Assembly (NCBI GenBank): GCA_964517125.1 | Contig: CAZFBD010000008.1 | Span: 25,952 to 89,951, forward strand | Origin: SHLQ01 sp964517125 | GTDB taxonomy: Bacteria > Actinomycetota > Acidimicrobiia > Acidimicrobiales > SHLQ01 | Length of the DNA: 64,000 nucleotides | Reading direction: 5' to 3' | In this document: positions 9,428 through 18,494 of the stretch, piece by piece | Layout of the letters: the number at the start of each line of letters is the position of its first letter | Numbering within the stretch: position 1 is the stretch's first letter | Notes under the pieces: generated by a model | Database searches by the model: none | Seen by the model: the letters and a program-made list of their open reading frames with translations, nothing else | What the model was told of the DNA's origin: nothing | Translations under genes and position numbers: made by a program

Positions 9428-11379
9428 ATGACTGACATCACCCTTCCCCTTCTGGGAGAGTCCGTGACCGAGGGAACCATCACGCAGTGGTTCAAGCAGG
9501 TTGGTGACACGATCGCCGAGGACGAGGCATTGTTCGAGGTATCCACCGACAAGGTGGACTCCGAGGTGCCATCTCCGGTCTCCGGAGTGATCACAGAAAT
9601 TCTGGTCCCCGAAGGCGAGACGATCGAGGTCGGAACCGTCCTGGCCCGGGTGGGTGACGCAGCAGCTGCTCCGGCCGCCGCCGCAGCATCGGAGCCCGTG
9701 GCCGCGCCGGCTCCTGAGCCCGCCCCGGTGGCCGAGGCCGCTCCAGCACCAGCACCAGCTCCCGAGCCGGCACCGGCCCCCGAGCCTGCCGCCGCTCCGG
9801 CTGGCGCGATGACCGACGTTGCGCTTCCCATGCTGGGTGAGTCCGTGACCGAGGGAACCATCACGCAGTGGTTCAAGCAGGTTGGCGACGCCANNNNNNN
9901 NNNNNNNNNNNNNNNNNNNNNNNNNNNNNNNNNNNNNNNNNNNNNNNNNNNNNNNNNNNNNNNNNNNNNNNNNNNNNNNNNNNNNNNNNNNNNGAGTCCG
10001 TGACCGAGGGAACCATCACGCAGTGGTTCAAGCAGGTTGGCGACGCCATCGCCGAGGACGAGGCATTGTTCGAGGTCTCCACCGACAAGGTGGACTCCGA
10101 GGTGCCGTCACCGGTTGCTGGCGTGGTGGCCGAAATTCTCGTTCCCGAAGGTGAGACCGTTGAGGTCGGAACCATCCTTGCCCGAGTCGGTGTCGCCGGA
10201 GCTGCACCCGCGCCGGCGCCTGCTGCTCCTGCCCCCGCTCCCGCTGCCCCGGCACCTGCTGCTCCAGCTCCCGCGGCGCCGGCGCCCGAACCCGCCGCCG
10301 CTCCCGAGCCCCCGGCCGCACCCGCCCCAGCTTCCGCAGCGCCTGCTGCTGACCTGTCCGGCATGGTGCTCTCACCGGTGGTCCGTCGTCTGATCAGCGA
10401 AAACAACCTCGACCCGTCCACCATCACGGGAACCGGCGTTGGTGGCCGGATCACCCGCAAGGACGTCGAACAGGTCGTTCAGGCAAACGCCGCTGGCACC
10501 GCACCGGCGCCAGCACCGGCCCCGGCTGCTCCAGCGCCCGCCGCCCCGGCACCAGCCGCCCCCGCAGCGCCTGCTGCAGAGGCTCCGGCTCCTCCTGCCC
10601 CCGCCGCTCCTGCGGCCCCGGCAGCCCCAGCGCCGGCGGCACCGGCCCCTGCTGCGCCAGTCACGGGTGGTACCACGGTTCCGCTCAACAACATCCGGCG
10701 CAAGACCGCGGAACACATGGTCATGTCCAAGGCCACGTCGCCACATGTGCTCACCGCCATGGAGGTCGACTTCGAAGCCGTCGAGGTCGTGCGTCGCAAC
10801 AACAAGGCGGCGTGGAAGTCCGAAGAGGGCTTCAGCCTCACGTACCTGCCATTCATCCTCCGGGCCGTCGCCGACGCCATGCGTGACTTCCCCATGATGA
10901 ACGCCTCGCTGCACGACGACGAGGTCGTCCTGCATTCCGACCTGAACGTGGCGATCGCCGTCGACCTCAACTTCGACGGCCTTCTTGCACCCGTGGTCAA
11001 GAACGTCGAAGGCAAGCGGCTCCGTCAGCTGTCACGCGACGTTGTCGACATCGCCACACGTGCCCGTACCAAGAAGGTCACCCCCGACGACCTGTCCGGC
11101 GGAACCTTCACGATCACGAACCCCGGCCAGTACGGCACCATGATGCAATTCCCCATCATCAACCAGCCGCAGGTCGCCATCCTCTCCACCGATGGCGTCC
11201 ACCGGAAGCCCGTCGTGGTGACCGACTCCTTCGGTAGCGAGAGCATCGCCATCCACTCCGTTGGTGTGCTGGCGCTGGCCTGGGATCACCGTGCATTCGA
11301 CGGCGCCTACGCAGCCGCCTTCCTGGCCAAGCTGCGCGACATCATCGAGACCACCGACTGGGAAGCCGAAATCAGCTGA
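9428..11379 (+). CDS. sucB: Dihydrolipoamide acyltransferase (2-oxoglutarate dehydrogenase E2), interrupted by an assembly gap
   Basis: Starts at ATG 9428 after AAGGAG. A first lipoyl domain has the lipoyl-Lys motif STDKVDSE, then an Ala/Pro linker, then a second lipoyl domain cut by 100 Ns at 9894-9993. After the gap come the remaining lipoyl domain, another Ala/Pro linker, a peripheral-subunit-binding domain (LSPVVRRLISENNLDP), a long Ala/Pro linker and the catalytic domain with DHRAFDGAYAA. The reading frame differs across the gap as written. The 55 bases before and after the Ns are identical; collapsing them restores one frame of 598 residues with two lipoyl domains. Three domains remain possible. 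Confidence 0.92.
9894..9993. other. 100-N scaffold gap inside sucB
   Basis: A run of exactly 100 N flanked by a 55-base identical sequence (9839-9893 and 9994-10048). This suggests two contigs that overlap by a k-mer length rather than truly missing DNA. The repeat is part of the duplicated lipoyl-domain coding sequence. Confidence 0.9.
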
Positions 11380-13283
11380 CCCCCACATCTGTCGCCGCCG
11401 ACCGTCGCCCCACGGGTGCCCGGTTCGACCGCGACCCGGTTCTCGGCCAGCAACGTCCGCTGCGGGCCCGTTGGCTTGGTCGTGTCACCTATGGCGACGC
11501 GTGGCAGCTTCAGCGCAGGTTGTACGACGGCTCGCCCGACAACCACCTGCTCCTTCTGGAGCACAACCCCGTCTTCACCCTTGGTGCCCGCGCCTCGCTC
11601 GACAACCTGTTGGTGGATCCCGCCGACCATGGAGCCGAGCTCGTCACGGCCGACCGCGGTGGCGACATCACCTGGCACGGCCCGGGACAGCTCGTCGGGT
11701 ATCCCATCGTGTGGGTGCCCGGGAAACGTGGCGGCGGCATGGCCGACACGGTGGCCTACGTGCACACCGTCGAACAACTCATCATCGACACGCTCACCGA
11801 CCTGGGCCTGCCCGACGTCGGTCGCCTTCACGACTATCCCGGCGTCTGGGTGGAGGCGAACTCCGAGACGCCGCGAAAGATCGCAGCAATCGGCGTTCGC
11901 CTGACCCGCGGCCGTTCCATGCACGGCTTTGCCCTCAACGTGGATCCCGATCTCGTCTGGTTCGACCGCATGGTCCCCTGCGGTATCGACGACAAAGCCG
12001 TCACCTCGCTGGCCGCCGAGGGGATCGATGTCGACATGCGAACCGTCGTCGACCGAATCGTCGCCCATGGCGAACAGCAGTGGGGCAACGGACTCGACCG
12101 CCAGGACGTCGTCTGGCGGGAACGTCCTGAAGACCTCACCCCATTCTCCCGCGGCGAAGGACCCGGCGCCGTCGCCGGAACCCCCGATTCGCCTCTGCTT
12201 ACGCCGGGCACTTCCGGCCCGGATCCCCAGAACGCGTCTCCTGAGGCTGAGGCGTTGTCTTCGCCGGGCACTTCCGGCCCGAATCCCCAGAACGGGTCTG
12301 CTGAGGCTGAGGCGTTGTCGGCGCCGGGCACTTCCGGCGCTGCTGACTTCCAGGCGCATTTGGAGGGTACGTCGGTTCGGCTGACCGGACGACTTGCGGA
12401 GGCTGGCGTCACCACCGGTCTGCAGATCTCCTCCCGCAAACCCGACTGGATGCGAGTCAAGGCCGACATGGGTCCCGAATACCGACGACTCAAATCGGTC
12501 ATGCGCAGCCTCGACCTCGTCACCGTGTGCGAAGAAGCCGGCTGCCCGAACATCTTCGATTGCTGGAACGACGGCACCGCCACCTTCATGGTCTGCGGTG
12601 AACGCTGCACGCGCAAATGTGGGTTCTGCCTCGTCGACACCCGTCATCCCGAGGCCGTCGACCCCAACGAACCCGCCAAGGTCGCCGAAGCGGTCGAGAA
12701 GATGGGCCTGGACTACGCGGTCATCACCATGGTCGCCCGCGACGATCTGTCCGACGGCGGGGCCGAGCATGTCGCCCAGACCGTCCGAGCCATCCGCGAC
12801 CGCACGCCCGGTGCTCGAGTCGAAGTGCTCATCTCGGACTGCAAGGGCGACGGCGACTCGCTCGATGTCATCAACGCGGCCCGTCCCGACGTTCTCAACC
12901 ACAACATCGAGACCGTCCCCAGGCTGCAACGGGTGGCTCGACCATCGGCCTCGTACGCCCGAAGCCTTGCCGTTCTCGCACGTGCCGCCGACGCCGGCCT
13001 CGTCACGAAGTCGTCAATCATCGTTGGCATGGGCGAGACGTTCGACGAGGTCGTGTCCACCATGGCCGACCTCGCGGCGATCGGCGTCGACATCGTGACC
13101 GTTGGCCAGTACCTGCGGCCGACATCGAACCATCTTCCGGTCGCCCGTTGGTGGGAACCCGCGGAGTTCGACGAACTGAAGCGGATCGGCGAAGACGAGC
13201 TCGGTCTGTCGCACGTCGAAGCAAGCCCGCTGACCCGGTCCAGCTACCACGCAAAACAGGGCGAAGCCGCCGCCAGGGCGTGA
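11376..13283 (+). CDS. LipB-LipA fusion: octanoyltransferase and lipoyl synthase in one frame
   Basis: One uninterrupted frame of about 635 codons. The N-terminal part is LipB: RGGDITWHGPGQ (from residue 94), Lys168 in KIAAIGVR, and catalytic Cys202 in PCGI. A linker with 20-residue repeats (about 276-322) follows. Then comes LipA: auxiliary cluster Cys385/390/396, radical-SAM motif CTRKCGFC (411-418), and C-terminal RSSYHA. Together they load octanoate onto E2 domains and insert sulfur. No ATG, GTG or TTG lies before TTG 11520, which would remove conserved LipB N-terminal sequence. CTG 11376 overlaps the sucB stop (CTGA) and has GGAAG 10 bases upstream, so I choose it. Whether the chain is cleaved or re-initiated is unknown. 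Confidence 0.85.
   Translation: MTPTSVAADRRPTGARFDRDPVLGQQRPLRARWLGRVTYGDAWQLQRRLYDGSPDNHLLLLEHNPVFTLGARASLDNLLVDPADHGAELVTADRGGDITWHGPGQLVGYPIVWVPGKRGGGMADTVAYVHTVEQLIIDTLTDLGLPDVGRLHDYPGVWVEANSETPRKIAAIGVRLTRGRSMHGFALNVDPDLVWFDRMVPCGIDDKAVTSLAAEGIDVDMRTVVDRIVAHGEQQWGNGLDRQDVVWRERPEDLTPFSRGEGPGAVAGTPDSPLLTPGTSGPDPQNASPEAEALSSPGTSGPNPQNGSAEAEALSAPGTSGAADFQAHLEGTSVRLTGRLAEAGVTTGLQISSRKPDWMRVKADMGPEYRRLKSVMRSLDLVTVCEEAGCPNIFDCWNDGTATFMVCGERCTRKCGFCLVDTRHPEAVDPNEPAKVAEAVEKMGLDYAVITMVARDDLSDGGAEHVAQTVRAIRDRTPGARVEVLISDCKGDGDSLDVINAARPDVLNHNIETVPRLQRVARPSASYARSLAVLARAADAGLVTKSSIIVGMGETFDEVVSTMADLAAIGVDIVTVGQYLRPTSNHLPVARWWEPAEFDELKRIGEDELGLSHVEASPLTRSSYHAKQGEAAARA
12202..12339 (+). repeat. 60-bp tandem repeat in the LipB-LipA linker
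   Basis: Two full 60-bp units (12202-12261, 12262-12321) and a partial third share CGCCGGGCACTTCCGG starts and code for PGTSGPxPQN then EAEALS. The period is a multiple of three, so copy number can change without breaking the frame. Confidence 0.85.
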
Positions 13284-13314
13284 ACGGTCGACCCCACATC
13301 ACGTAACGTCGGTC

Positions 13315-13333
13315 GTGCGGCCGCGAGCCGCAC
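13315..13333 (+). repeat. Hairpin in the leader of the M24 peptidase gene
   Basis: GTGCGGC-CGCGA-GCCGCAC forms a perfect 7-bp stem with a 5-base loop, 22 bases before the peptidase start. It could be the lipA terminator or a leader structure. Confidence 0.35.
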
Positions 13334-13354
13334 ATACCGCCTGATGGGAGTTCC

Positions 13355-14455
13355 ATGTTTGCCGATCGAATCGCACGAGCCCGGTCCGAGATGGAACAGC
13401 AGGGCGTCGACGCGCTCCTCATCTCCGTGGGCGCAGACCTGCCGTACCTGACCGGCTACGAAGCGATGCCCCTGGAACGTCTGACCATGCTGGTTGTCCC
13501 GAGCAACGGCGAGGCGCAGCTGGTCATCCCCCAACTGGAAGCGCCGCTCGTGCCCGAGCGAGACGAATTCACGCTGCTGCCCTGGGGTGAGACCGAGGAC
13601 CCGCTCGACCACGTGATCCGCATCCTCGGCGGCGCAACGGAAGTTGCGATCGGCGACACCACCTGGGCGCGTTTCCTGGTTGGCCTCCTGGACCGCAAGC
13701 CCTCGCTGCACTTCCGATCTGCCGCCGAGGTCATGACACCGCTCCGAGCGGTGAAGACCGCGGACGAGCGCGACCGGCTGCGGGCCGCCGCGCATGCGGT
13801 CGACCGCATCGCAGCCAGGCTGCAATCGGGGCAGATCGATCTGGTTGGCCAAACCGAAGCTCAGGTGTCAGCCGAACTGGGGCGCCAGATCATCGAAGAA
13901 GGGCACCGCAAGGTGAACTTTGCCATCGTCGCCGCCGGCGAGAACGCTGCCAGCCCCCACCATCACCCCGGCGATCGCGTCATCCAAGCGAACGAGGTCG
14001 TCCTCTGCGACTTCGGCGGCACCATGTACGGCGACGACGGGGTTGGCTATTGCTCCGACCTCACCCGGTGTGTGTACACGGGTCAGCCGCCGGCCGAGTT
14101 CGCCGAGTTGTACTCGGTGCTGTTCGAAGCACAGGCAGCATCGGTTGCCGCAGCCACCGTTGGCACGCCGGCCGAAGCCGTCGACCAGGCCGGGCGCGGC
14201 ATCATCGCTGCTGCCGGCTACGGCGAGTACTTCGTACATCGAACCGGTCACGGAATTGGCGTGGAGGCGCACGAGGAGCCCTACATCGTCGACGGCAACG
14301 CCACTGGCCTGGTGGCCGGCAATGCATTCTCTGTCGAGCCCGGCATCTACGTGCCAGGAAAATGGGGTGCCCGAATCGAGGACATCGTGGTCGCTGGCGA
14401 CGCCGGACCTGACCCACTCAACATGGTCGACCACAACCTGGCCGTACTGGTCTAG
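13355..14455 (+). CDS. M24 family metallopeptidase (Xaa-Pro peptidase type)
   Basis: 366 residues. An N-terminal creatinase-like domain (1-125) precedes a pita-bread catalytic domain. Metal ligands are visible: Asp in CDFGG, Asp in YCSDLTR, His in HRTGHGIG, Glu in VEPGIYVPG and Glu in RIEDIV. It should cleave Xaa-Pro bonds in cytoplasmic peptides; prolidase and aminopeptidase P cannot be separated here. GGGAG lies 5 bases before the ATG. Its stop TAG is interleaved on a CTAG with the stop of the opposite-strand acyltransferase gene. Confidence 0.92.
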   Translation: MFADRIARARSEMEQQGVDALLISVGADLPYLTGYEAMPLERLTMLVVPSNGEAQLVIPQLEAPLVPERDEFTLLPWGETEDPLDHVIRILGGATEVAIGDTTWARFLVGLLDRKPSLHFRSAAEVMTPLRAVKTADERDRLRAAAHAVDRIAARLQSGQIDLVGQTEAQVSAELGRQIIEEGHRKVNFAIVAAGENAASPHHHPGDRVIQANEVVLCDFGGTMYGDDGVGYCSDLTRCVYTGQPPAEFAELYSVLFEAQAASVAAATVGTPAEAVDQAGRGIIAAAGYGEYFVHRTGHGIGVEAHEEPYIVDGNATGLVAGNAFSVEPGIYVPGKWGARIEDIVVAGDAGPDPLNMVDHNLAVLV

Positions 14456-15630
14456 GACCGCACCTCGACCGTTCGATCGCTCCGAGCAACATCGGCCTTC
14501 GCCACGGAGGTCCGGACATCGATACGTTCCGTGACATCAACCGTGGCCGGCTGCACTCGCCGTCGGAGGATGCGCGCTCGTGCCGGTGCTTCAACCAATC
14601 GCATCGACAGCATGGACACCAACAGCGTCGCTCCCAGCGCCACCACCCGAGTACCCAGGTGCCCGAGGTCAGGTGCGAAGTGCAGCGTTGCCACGAGCGC
14701 CGGAAGGTGCCACAAGTAGATGCCGTAGGAGTGCAGACCGATCCAGCGAAGCACCCGGCGCCGCGCTCCCGCCTGTGCGGAGAACCCCGCCAGGCTGCAG
14801 GCGATGAGGACTGCGGTTGCACCGGCGACCGCCGCCCAACCGCCGGCGGGCAGCAGCGGGTTTGCGGCGTCGACCACAAAGACGAACACACCGAGCACCG
14901 CCACCGACGCCAGGCCTGCAACCCGCAGCAGGGTTCGCTGCCGGCCAACGTCCAGCGGTCGGACATTCAGGTGAAAGGCCAGAAGACACCCGGCCATGAG
15001 TCCGATCAGTCCGTTCGAATCGGTCGAGAACTTGAGCATCTCCACGCTGTGGTCGAACACGATCGATCGGACCGCTGTCTGCATGAGCGCCACAGCGAGG
15101 ACACCGGCAGCGACCAATCCGGTGGTTCGGCTTCCCCAACGACGCGCCACCGCAGCAAAGACGAACGGCCACACGAGGTAGAACTGCTCCTCGACCGACA
15201 ACGACCACGCCATGCCCAGTGCAGGTTCACCGGCACCCGCCACGGTCAGCCAGTTTCTTGCATAGAACACCGTGGCGAGCAGCCCACGGGTCACGCCAGA
15301 GCGGTCGCCATAGACACCGAACACGAACTCGGCGATGACGATCCATGCCACGAGCAGCGCCAGTGCAGGGAGCAATCGAGCGGCTCGCCGCCACATGAAC
15401 GCGGCAATGTCCACCCGACCGGTTCGAGCACGTTCTTCAAGAAGGAGCCGCGTGATGAGAAACCCGCTCAGAACGAAGAACACATTCACGCCGATGTCGC
15501 CGCCAGGAATCAGATGGCGGGCCTGGCCGGCATAGTGAAGCGCCACCACGAGCATGACGGCGACCGCCCGGATCAGGTCCAGGGCAGGTCGGTGACCCAT
15601 GGCGGTTTGTGTGTTGGCGGACACGGTCAT
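14452..15630 (-). CDS. Membrane acyltransferase (acyltransferase 3 / OafA type)
   Basis: 392 residues with about ten hydrophobic segments. Early landmarks are RPALDLIRAVAVMLVVALHY (catalytic His in the first helix region) and GVNVFFVLSGFLITRLLLEE; later comes SLSVEEQFYLVWP. This family transfers acyl groups, often acetyl, onto extracytoplasmic glycans or lipids. The C-terminus has a short basic cytoplasmic tail and no fused SGNH domain. The start has only a weak GAGG site, with ATG 15600 as an alternative. Given the nearby polysaccharide genes, glycan O-acylation is likely, but the substrate is not shown. Confidence 0.88.
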   Translation of the reverse strand: MTVSANTQTAMGHRPALDLIRAVAVMLVVALHYAGQARHLIPGGDIGVNVFFVLSGFLITRLLLEERARTGRVDIAAFMWRRAARLLPALALLVAWIVIAEFVFGVYGDRSGVTRGLLATVFYARNWLTVAGAGEPALGMAWSLSVEEQFYLVWPFVFAAVARRWGSRTTGLVAAGVLAVALMQTAVRSIVFDHSVEMLKFSTDSNGLIGLMAGCLLAFHLNVRPLDVGRQRTLLRVAGLASVAVLGVFVFVVDAANPLLPAGGWAAVAGATAVLIACSLAGFSAQAGARRRVLRWIGLHSYGIYLWHLPALVATLHFAPDLGHLGTRVVALGATLLVSMLSMRLVEAPARARILRRRVQPATVDVTERIDVRTSVAKADVARSDRTVEVRS

Positions 15631-15663
15631 CCATCGGCGAATCGCCTCGGCGACTGAGCAGGA

Positions 15664-16518
15664 TCAGGTGCGAAGCGTGGCCCGCGCCACCAGGTCCATT
15701 CCGAACGCCATGAGGATCGCCAGGTACAACAGGCCCGTCGCCGCCATGACCGCCGAGTACTGCTTCTCTCGCAGCGCAGCCATGGTCACGAACAACAGGA
15801 TGATCGTGGCAGCCGACGACGCCGCCCAGTACCAGCCGAGCTGACCGGCGAAGCCATCGTCGATGGTCCCGTTCAGGACCGACCACATGCCCGTGGGGAG
15901 GAGAAGCACGAGCAACTCGAACGGCCAGAGCGCCGCCGTCCATCGAACGAGCTCGTTCAGCGGAGAACGGCCAAGTCCGGGCTGGACCAGGTACCAGTGC
16001 CCGAGGAGCATGGCATCGGTGACCGCTCCCAGGAACGCGGCTCCAACGACGATGCGGGCCACGCCGAGCCATGCGGGGTCGGCGGCGTCGATTCCGGCGG
16101 CGATGCAGGCAACCAGTCCGAACACCGCCGGGATCAGGTCAAGAATGGGCGGGAACTCGTCGGCGTCCTTGTCGAATCGCTGCTCGTCCTTGTCGATACC
16201 GGTCATGTCGGCGATTCGCTGGGACCGGCGTTCGACCAGTTCGCGTTGGCCCGCGACACCCGCCGACCGCCGTGCGTAGGAGACCCAGAGCGCAGCGGCA
16301 CTGGCGAGAATCATCGCAACGTTGGCCACATCGCGGACCGGGACCCAGTGCGTGAACCACCCGATCACGAGCGCAATGATGCCGAACGAGATGAAGGTGA
16401 TGCGCTGCAACCAGCCATATCCCAGACCCACCTCGCGGCGACGGGTGGTGATCCACAGAAAGAAGAGACCACCGGCTGCCCATTGGATCATCACCGTGGC
16501 TGCGTCGAGGTCGATCAC
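15664..16518 (-). CDS. Polytopic membrane protein of unknown function
   Basis: 284 residues from GTG 16518 with about eight hydrophobic segments. A charged cytoplasmic loop lies at about 105-135 (ERRSQRIADMTGIDKDEQRFD). I do not recognise the family. A TAGCCT box 7 bases before the GTG supports that start over the ATG at 16551. The gene is divergent from ku and lies upstream of the acyltransferase gene on the same strand, but a gap of 33 bases gives no clear proof of an operon. Confidence 0.7.
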   Translation of the reverse strand: MIDLDAATVMIQWAAGGLFFLWITTRRREVGLGYGWLQRITFISFGIIALVIGWFTHWVPVRDVANVAMILASAAALWVSYARRSAGVAGQRELVERRSQRIADMTGIDKDEQRFDKDADEFPPILDLIPAVFGLVACIAAGIDAADPAWLGVARIVVGAAFLGAVTDAMLLGHWYLVQPGLGRSPLNELVRWTAALWPFELLVLLLPTGMWSVLNGTIDDGFAGQLGWYWAASSAATIILLFVTMAALREKQYSAVMAATGLLYLAILMAFGMDLVARATLRT

Positions 16519-16525
16519 GCAGGAA

Positions 16526-16531
16526 AGGCTA
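16526..16531 (-). promoter_or_regulatory. -10 box TAGCCT
   Basis: Read on the minus strand, TAGCCT ends 7 bases before GTG 16518; it also decides the start of that membrane protein. Confidence 0.45.
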
Positions 16532-16618
16532 CGGCCATACGCCCGTTCCACACCGTCTGAACCGCTGTCGGCGCGGGCTCAACTAACCATTGCCCCACTT
16601 CTGGACGATACTTGAGTC

Positions 16619-17581
16619 ATGGCACGACCTATCTGGACCGGCTCGATCAGCTTCGGACTCGTGAACATTCCCGTGAAACTGTTCAGCGCCGTACGTCGAA
16701 AGAACGTCCGCTTCAACCAGATCGATTCGAGGACGGGCTCCCGAATCAAGCAGAAGCGCGTCTCCGCCGCCGACGGTACCGAAGTCGACTACGAGGACAT
16801 CGTCAAGGGGTTTGAACTGCCCACGGGCGATTTCGTGACGGTGACCGAGGACGAACTCGCCTCGCTCGACCCCGATGCCGTGAAGACCATCGATCTCGAG
16901 GAGTTCATCGAGCTCGTCGACATCGACCCCGTCTTCTACGACACCGCCTACTACCTGGCGCCCAGCCCCGACGCACAGAAGCCGTACAAGCTGCTGGTCT
17001 CGGCCATGGAAGAGTCGGGCCGAGTGGGTATTGCCCGCTTCGTCATGCGGACCAAGCAGTACCTGGCCGCCATTCGTCCGGTGGACGGAAAGCTGATTCT
17101 CTCCACGATGGTCTACGCCGACGAAATCGTCGCACCGTCGGAAGTCGAGCTGTTCGACGGGCTGGGCGACATCGAGGTCTCGGACAAAGAGATCGACATG
17201 GCCCGCCAGCTGATCTCGTCGCTCGAAGCCGACTTCGAACCCGACAAGCACACCGACACGTACCGGTTGGCGGTTCTGGACCTGATCGATCGCAAGGCGG
17301 CGGGCGAGGAGACCGTCTCGGTCGCTCCTGCCGATGAAGACTCGGGCGGCACCGTCGTCGATCTCATGGCGGCGCTGGAGGCCAGCGTGGCCGAAGCCAA
17401 GAACGCTCGCTCCCGACATCCAACGGCCAAGGCCGCCGATGCCAGCGACGATTCCGACGAGGCGGCGCCAAAGAAGAAGAAGGCGTCGGCCAAGAAGCCA
17501 GCGAAGAAGAAGTCCGCAAGCAAGAAACCGGCAAAGAAGAAGGCTGCAGCCAAGAAGACGGCGGCAAAGAAGGCATCCTGA
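16619..17581 (+). CDS. ku: Ku protein, double-strand break end binding
   Basis: 320 residues beginning ARPIWTGSISFGLVNIPVKL, the typical bacterial Ku start. A core domain runs to about residue 255. The C-terminal 50 residues are almost all Lys, Ala, Ser and Pro (repeated KKPAKKK), as in extended actinobacterial Ku. The homodimer threads onto broken DNA ends and recruits LigD-type enzymes in non-homologous end joining. The next gene, 4 bases downstream, encodes a LigD-type polymerase domain, so they are likely co-transcribed. No full ATP-dependent ligase gene is in the window. Confidence 0.95.
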   Translation: MARPIWTGSISFGLVNIPVKLFSAVRRKNVRFNQIDSRTGSRIKQKRVSAADGTEVDYEDIVKGFELPTGDFVTVTEDELASLDPDAVKTIDLEEFIELVDIDPVFYDTAYYLAPSPDAQKPYKLLVSAMEESGRVGIARFVMRTKQYLAAIRPVDGKLILSTMVYADEIVAPSEVELFDGLGDIEVSDKEIDMARQLISSLEADFEPDKHTDTYRLAVLDLIDRKAAGEETVSVAPADEDSGGTVVDLMAALEASVAEAKNARSRHPTAKAADASDDSDEAAPKKKKASAKKPAKKKSASKKPAKKKAAAKKTAAKKAS

Positions 17582-17585
17582 AGCC

Positions 17586-18494
17586 ATGCCTGCAGCGGAA
17601 TCGGTTCGTACGGAAGTCGAAGGCCGCTCGCTGAAAATCACGAACCTGTCCAAGGTGCTGTACCCCATGGTCGGGTTCACCAAAGCGCAGGTGATCGACT
17701 ACTACGCCCGGATCGCGCCGTACATGCTGCCGCACGTGAGCAGCCGTGGCATCACCTTCAAGCGCTGGCCCGACGGTGTGACTGCCGACGCGTTCTTCAA
17801 CAAGCGGTGCCCCGATCACCGGCCGGACTGGCTTGGGACCTGTGTTGGGCCGGGGGACAAGGGCAAAGGGATCAGCTACTGCACCCTGAACGAGACCGCT
17901 TCGCTCGTGTGGGCGGCGAACCTGGCCGCCCTCGAGATCCACGCCCCGATGGCCCGCTGTGCAGACCCCGCTGCCCCAACGATGGTCGTATTCGATCTGG
18001 ATCCGGGCGAGCCGGCGACGATCACCGAATGTGCTCAGGTGGCCCTTCGAATCCGCGATGTTCTGGAAACCGTGGGTCTGCAGTCGTGGGCAAAGACCTC
18101 GGGCTCCAAGGGCATGCAGCTCTACATCCCGCTCAACACGCCGCACACCCACGGTCACGCATCGGACTTTGCGCTTGCGGTTGCCCAGCTGCTCGAAAAA
18201 CAGGAGCCAACCGCCGTAACGTCGAACATGGCCAAGAAGGAACGAACGAATCGGATCTTCATCGACTGGAGTCAGAACTCCCGACACAAGACAACGATTG
18301 CCCCGTACTCGCTCCGCGGGAAGGAGCGACCCACGGTTTCGACGCCCATCAGTTGGGACGAAGTGAGTAATGGCGCCGACGGTGAACCGCTCGTCTTCGA
18401 GGCATCCGATGTTCTGGAACGGGTCGAGGATGTCGGCGACCTCTTCGCCGGAACCGCCACCCGTGAACAGGAATTGCCAGCGCCGCGTGACTGA
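17586..18494 (+). CDS. Stand-alone LigD-type polymerase/primase domain
   Basis: 302 residues, the size of an isolated PolDom. Motifs include LSKVLYP near the N-terminus, the catalytic acidic strand VVFDLDPGE (about 136-144), KTSGSKGMQLYIP, and IFIDWSQN. It should extend or fill DNA ends during Ku-dependent end joining, with ribonucleotide preference known for this family. It has neither the nuclease nor the ligase domain of full LigD. The ATG follows the ku stop after 4 bases, and the next gene overlaps its 3' end by 8 bases. Confidence 0.9.
   Translation: MPAAESVRTEVEGRSLKITNLSKVLYPMVGFTKAQVIDYYARIAPYMLPHVSSRGITFKRWPDGVTADAFFNKRCPDHRPDWLGTCVGPGDKGKGISYCTLNETASLVWAANLAALEIHAPMARCADPAAPTMVVFDLDPGEPATITECAQVALRIRDVLETVGLQSWAKTSGSKGMQLYIPLNTPHTHGHASDFALAVAQLLEKQEPTAVTSNMAKKERTNRIFIDWSQNSRHKTTIAPYSLRGKERPTVSTPISWDEVSNGADGEPLVFEASDVLERVEDVGDLFAGTATREQELPAPRD

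Noticed and set aside
10200..10670. Low-complexity GC repeats as mobile DNA
   Set aside because: They code for Ala/Pro linkers of E2, as expected for this enzyme.
9868..11379. A third separate lipoyl-protein frame starting at 9868
   Set aside because: It is made by the N gap and the repeated 55 bases; it is the continuation of sucB.
12202..12339. CRISPR-like repeat
   Set aside because: Units abut with no spacers and are in frame with LipB-LipA.
12450..13283. A separate lipA starting at the in-frame ATG 12450
   Set aside because: The conserved LipA stretch before that codon (SSRKPDW) would be lost and there is no ribosome site, although internal starts cannot be excluded.
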